Source: Elusimicrobiota bacterium
Lineage (GTDB): Bacteria > Elusimicrobiota > Elusimicrobia > UBA1565 > UBA9628
Length of the DNA: 8,451 nucleotides
Reading direction: 5' to 3'
NCBI GenBank assembly: GCA_028865585.1
Contig: JAGWJU010000041.1
Span: 1 to 8,451 of the forward strand
Positions 6,670 to 8,451 of this stretch are shown piece after piece. Below the pieces are notes generated by a model. The model was not told the DNA's origin. It was given only the letters and a program-made list of their open reading frames with translations, and searched no databases. The position numbers were made by a program, and so were the translations under genes. Each line of letters starts with the position of its first letter. Position 1 is the first letter of the stretch.

Positions 6670-6694
6670 ATCGGCCGCTCTTTCCAAGGCCGAT
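6670..6694 (+). other. Inverted repeat in the transposase leader
   Basis: ATCGGCC (6670-6676) and GGCCGAT (6688-6694) form a perfect 7-bp stem with an 11-base loop, about 40 bases before the transposase ribosome-binding site. Leader hairpins in IS elements can limit transposase expression from outside transcripts; that role here is inference. I found no convincing transposase promoter between 6601 and 6745. Confidence 0.35.
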
Positions 6695-6732
6695 ATTCTC
6701 CGCTGGGCCCGTTGATAAGATGGGACAAAAAC

Positions 6733-6737
6733 GGAGG
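6733..6737 (+). promoter_or_regulatory. Shine-Dalgarno of the transposase
   Basis: GGAGG ends 8 bases before the ATG at 6746. It fixes the start and is the only canonical Shine-Dalgarno seen before any gene in the window. Confidence 0.85.
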
Positions 6738-6745
6738 TTCCACCC

Positions 6746-8002
6746 ATGGCCCAACTGCACAAGAAGTTCAACGACGCCCAAGTCAAAGAATTGCTTGCCC
6801 GCTATCTCAAAGGCGAAATCCCGCGCCGCTACATCCAGGAAATGCTGGACATCAGGGAGCGCCGGTTCTTCGCCCTGCTCAAGCGCTATCGCGCCAACCC
6901 CGCGGTCTTTTCGATTCAATACCGACGCGAAAAGCGGACTCGGCGCATTCCAGAGCCGGCCGAGAAGGCCATTCTCAAGGAACTGGCCATCGACAAGCGG
7001 ATTATCGAAGACAAAGCCAATCCCGTGCGCCGCTATAACTACAGCTTCATCCAAGATCGCCTGGCGGAAACTTACGGGCAGGCGGTTTCCCTGCCGACCA
7101 TCATCAGCCGCGCGAAAAAACACGGATTTTACCTCAAAAGGCCGGAACGCTCGGCGCACACCCGCGAGGTTCTGACTCATTACGCCGGTGAGCTTGTCCA
7201 GCATGACTCCTCGCTTCACCTCTGGTCGCCCGCCGCCGGTGAGAAATGGTATCTCATCACCTCGCTTGACGATTACTCGCGCTTCATCCTCTACGCCGAA
7301 CTTCTCCGTAGAGAAAGCTCCTGGGCTCATATCCAGGCCCTGCAAGCCGTCTTCCTCAAATACGGCATGCCCTTCTCATATTACGTCGATTCCCACTCTA
7401 TCTTCCGCTTCGTCCAGGGCCGCGATTCCATCTGGCGCGAACATCGCAAGCTGACCGATGATATCGACCCGCAATGGAAGCAGGTCCTCAAGGACTGCGG
7501 CGTCAAGGTCATCTACGCCCTTTCGCCCCAGGCCAAAGGTAAAATCGAGCGGCCCTATCAGTGGCTTCAGGACCGGCTGGTGCGGACCTGCGTCCGGAAC
7601 AACGTGGCCGATATCGCAACGGCCAGAACTTTCCTCGACCGTGAAATCCAGCGCTACAATTATCGCCAGGTCCATTCCACCACGTTGGAAGTTCCATATT
7701 CACGCTTGCAGAAGGCTCTACGGGAAAAGAAATCCCTGTTCCGGCAATTCCGCGTCCCGCCGCCCTTCCAATCCGTCAAGGACATCTTCTGCCTGCGCCT
7801 GGAACGGACCGCGGACGCTTATTGCCGCGTTTCCATCAACAACCAATTCCGTTCCGTCAACTACGCCAATCCCGGCGATGTCCTCTCGCTTCGCTTCCAC
7901 CCCATGACTGCCGGCGCCACGGAAGTCAGGTTCTGGCGCGGCCAGAGACTCTTGGACGCCCAGCGCCTTAAAACAAGCGACCTCGCCGGTATGCAGTTTT
8001 GA
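6746..8002 (+). CDS. DDE (rve-type) transposase
   Basis: The 418-aa product is full length. Residues ~8-48 look like a helix-turn-helix (NDAQVKELLARYLKGEIP, then a recognition-like helix ERRFFALLKRYR), and ~70-130 like a second DNA-binding part. The integrase-core catalytic domain follows: Asp154 in QHDSSLHLW, Asp215 in YYVDSHSIF and Glu268 in SPQAKGKIERPYQWLQDRLV. The 52 residues between the second Asp and the Glu exceed the 35 of classical IS3-type enzymes; a longer spacer and 'SPQAKGxxER' are features I associate with ISNCY/IS1202 transposases. A C-terminal strand-rich region (about 345-410) completes that layout. It cuts and joins the element's ends in the nucleoid. Its last codons (Met-Gln-Phe-stop) lie inside the inner right repeat. 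All three catalytic residues are present and no frameshift is seen. Confidence 0.93.
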   Translation: MAQLHKKFNDAQVKELLARYLKGEIPRRYIQEMLDIRERRFFALLKRYRANPAVFSIQYRREKRTRRIPEPAEKAILKELAIDKRIIEDKANPVRRYNYSFIQDRLAETYGQAVSLPTIISRAKKHGFYLKRPERSAHTREVLTHYAGELVQHDSSLHLWSPAAGEKWYLITSLDDYSRFILYAELLRRESSWAHIQALQAVFLKYGMPFSYYVDSHSIFRFVQGRDSIWREHRKLTDDIDPQWKQVLKDCGVKVIYALSPQAKGKIERPYQWLQDRLVRTCVRNNVADIATARTFLDREIQRYNYRQVHSTTLEVPYSRLQKALREKKSLFRQFRVPPPFQSVKDIFCLRLERTADAYCRVSINNQFRSVNYANPGDVLSLRFHPMTAGATEVRFWRGQRLLDAQRLKTSDLAGMQF

Positions 8003-8006
8003 TCTT
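7988..8006 (-). repeat. Inner right subterminal repeat of the IS, overlapping the tnp stop
   Basis: Read on the minus strand, AAGATCAAAACTGCATACC matches the inner left repeat (6615-6634) at about 17 of 20 positions. Its TGCATA lies 22 bases from that of the right terminal repeat. It covers the last transposase codons and stop, so coding and binding functions share the same bases. Confidence 0.6.
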
Positions 8007-8010
8007 TAAA

Positions 8011-8037
8011 CTATGCACTTTTAAATTTTCCCCAACA
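8011..8037 (-). repeat. Right terminal inverted repeat of the IS
   Basis: CTATGCACTTTTAAATTTT (8011-8029) is the exact reverse complement of the left core, followed by CCCCAACA. Its outer end ACA is the same distance from the core as TGT on the left, which defines the element boundary at 8037. Confidence 0.85.
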
Positions 8038-8209
8038 GGGCCAATTTCCATTTCTCTTTTGTTTTCTTGTCTTTTTTAGAGACCGCGTAGCAGTTGCAGG
8101 CGTCCTTTCCATTGAGCTACGGGGGCCTTTAGATGGGATTGTAACAGGTTGCGACGCGACAGGGTAGGGGGCTGCACCGTTGGGTGCAGGTGCAGAAGGT
8201 AACTATCCC
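8038..8209. other. Non-coding stretch between the IS and the next gene
   Basis: No convincing protein gene is seen on either strand. The first ~45 bases are pyrimidine-rich (many T-runs), unlike the GC-rich surroundings. The rest holds a tRNA-like fragment (8109-8127) and a potential multi-branched structure (8133-8221). Confidence 0.6.
8109..8127 (-). pseudogene. tRNA 5'-end-like fragment
   Basis: The minus strand reads GGCCCCCGTAGCTCAATGG, close to the acceptor-strand plus D-arm opening common in bacterial tRNAs. After it the D-stem partner is altered (AAAGGAC instead of a GAGC-type strand), the anticodon stem does not pair and there is no T-arm. If real, it is a broken tRNA piece, perhaps left by integration or deletion. 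It could be chance. Confidence 0.25.
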
Positions 8210-8221
8210 GTGAAGTCCCAT
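8133..8221 (+). ncRNA. Potential branched RNA structure, unidentified
   Basis: A closing stem pairs 8133-8140 (ATGGGATT) with 8214-8221, including one G-T wobble. Inside it are a 4-bp hairpin at 8148-8160 and a second arm in which GGGTAG (8162-8167) pairs with CTATCC (8203-8208), capped by a perfect 7-bp hairpin CTGCACC-GTTG-GGTGCAG (8172-8189). Three nested or adjacent stems in 89 bases may mean a leader RNA or small RNA, just before the next gene. I recognise no known family, and stem pairing was judged by eye. Confidence 0.3.
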
Positions 8222-8451
8222 TGCAATATTTTATACGCATGTTATACTTATCCTACGTATAAATATGACGACCTTGCTCCCCCCCCCGAAACTCAGAGCC
8301 TTCATGCCGAGCTTCTCGAGCGGCTTTTGGCCGAAGCGGCGCGCAGAGACGTGGCCAAGGCTCCCGGAACGTTCACGACCAAGAAAATCGGCGCTGAAAG
8401 CTATGTCTATTTTCAGTATTCCGAACCCGGCGGCAAGACCAAGCAATTGTA
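8210..8451 (+). CDS. 5' part of a GSU2403-type nucleotidyltransferase-like gene, start and frame uncertain
   Basis: From 8288 to the window edge the frame is clearly coding: ETQSLHAELLERLLAEAARR, then GTFTTKKIGAESYVYFQYSE and PGGKTKQLY. A helix followed by 'G-x-F-x-x-K-x-h-x-x-x-x-Y-x-Y-F-Q-x-S-x-P-G-G' resembles the N-terminus of GSU2403-family nucleotidyltransferase-fold proteins as I recall them. The catalytic domain would lie beyond the window. In the sequence as given, this frame has no ATG; the in-frame starts are GTG 8210 (AAGG 10 bases upstream) and TTG 8180, giving an odd Tyr/Cys-rich N-terminus. With one extra C in the C9 run (8279-8287), an ATG at 8265 would join the frame and give MTTLLPPPETQSLHAELL, a more natural start. 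The promoter-like boxes at 8221-8248 also favour 8265, since they would start transcription after 8210. Either the run is a sequencing slip or the gene is switched by the tract. Confidence 0.6.
   Translation, partial: MKSHCNILYACYTYPTYKYDDLAPPPETQSLHAELLERLLAEAARRDVAKAPGTFTTKKIGAESYVYFQYSEPGGKTKQL
8221..8248 (+). promoter_or_regulatory. Probable sigma70-like promoter of the last gene
   Basis: TTGCAA (8221-8226, 4/6) and TATACT (8243-8248, 5/6) are 16 bases apart in a short AT-rich stretch. The predicted start point near 8255 leaves about 10 bases before the ATG at 8265. A second -10-like TATAAA sits at 8258-8263. Confidence 0.5.
8231..8262 (+). repeat. Repeated TTATAC sites around the -10 box
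   Basis: TTATAC occurs at 8231-8236 and 8242-8247, 11 bases apart and so on the same DNA face. Its complement GTATAA is at 8257-8262, giving an inverted repeat with a 9-base gap. The second copy overlaps the -10 box. This could be an operator; AT-rich sequence can also give it by chance. Confidence 0.35.
8279..8287 (+). repeat. Homopolymer of nine C near a gene start
   Basis: Nine consecutive C follow GCT and precede GAAACTCAG. The run separates an ATG at 8265 (one frame) from the coding frame that follows (another frame). It is the right kind and place for slipped-strand phase variation, and also for a base-calling error. Confidence 0.8.

Larger units (their letters stand above)
6574..8037 (+). 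mobile_element. Intact DDE insertion sequence, ISNCY/IS1202-like
   Basis: The element is 1464 bp with one transposase gene and 27-base terminal inverted repeats. The outermost bases are TGT on the left and ACA on the right. The first three bases match, the next five do not, and the inner 19 (AAAATTTAAAAGTGCATAG) are identical. A second, related subterminal repeat lies inside each end. The transposase and the length fit the IS1202 group of the ISNCY family, as I recall it. No direct target duplication is convincing: the flanks share only GGGCC nearby and at different offsets. The left end lies 16 bp upstream of the -35 box of the HELTH operon, so that gene keeps its promoter. The transposase frame and both ends are intact, so the element could still be active. 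Confidence 0.85.

Noticed and set aside
8050..8128. Functional tRNA on the minus strand
   Set aside because: The D-stem is mispaired, the anticodon stem does not pair and no T-arm is present.
8162..8209. SRP RNA-like core (CAGG...GAAGG)
   Set aside because: The tetraloop stem cannot form and the asymmetric-loop sequence is wrong; the resemblance is short and probably chance.
8231..8446. Minus-strand open frame of 71 codons at the right edge
   Set aside because: It is antisense to the plus-strand frame containing the YVYFQYSEPGGK motif, which is more convincing.
1..8451. CRISPR array or tandem repeat array
   Set aside because: No regularly spaced direct repeats were seen beyond the paired IS end units.

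Overview
This is a GC-rich bacterial window from a diderm (Gram-negative-type) cell. The evidence is an ExbB-ExbD-TonB proton-driven energy-transduction set, a lipoprotein and a secreted zinc-metallopeptidase-like protein. The lineage cannot be fixed from the sequence. An uncultured phylum such as Elusimicrobiota is only a guess.

Layout. (i) Positions 1-1586, plus strand: the end of a DUF3467 gene, translationally coupled (GTGA overlap) to a full-length cinA. (ii) Positions 1577-3842, minus strand: exbB, exbD, tonB and then a small three-helix membrane protein that converges on cinA with a 10-base tail overlap. (iii) Positions 3891-6522, minus strand: a secreted HELTH-motif protein of 698 aa and a lipoprotein whose start overlaps its stop region by 14 bases. 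(iv) Positions 6574-8037: an intact DDE insertion sequence of about 1.46 kb with TGT...ACA ends, inserted 16 bp upstream of the -35 box of the HELTH gene. (v) Positions 8038-8451: about 170 bases of non-coding sequence with possible RNA structure and a tRNA-like fragment, then the start of a gene resembling the GSU2403-type nucleotidyltransferases. A C9 tract at its 5' end makes its start and frame uncertain.

The most interesting signal is in how the host genes start. Two independent minus-strand operons each have a sigma70-like promoter with a 17-base spacer, and in both the -10 box ends exactly 6 bases before the start codon (TTGACA-17-TATATT-6-GTG and TTGAAT-17-GATAAT-6-ATG). This predicts leaderless mRNAs. 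The other chromosomal genes start by stop/start coupling or with weak Shine-Dalgarno sequences, whereas the inserted transposase has a canonical GGAGG. Both promoters also contain inverted repeats that could be operators. The promoter of the HELTH operon moves its start to a GTG at 6522, 19 codons downstream of the first ATG, which lies inside the insertion sequence.

The ExbB/ExbD/TonB trio would use the proton gradient to act on the outer membrane. The neighbouring secreted protease-like protein and lipoprotein are also envelope proteins, but any joint function is inference.
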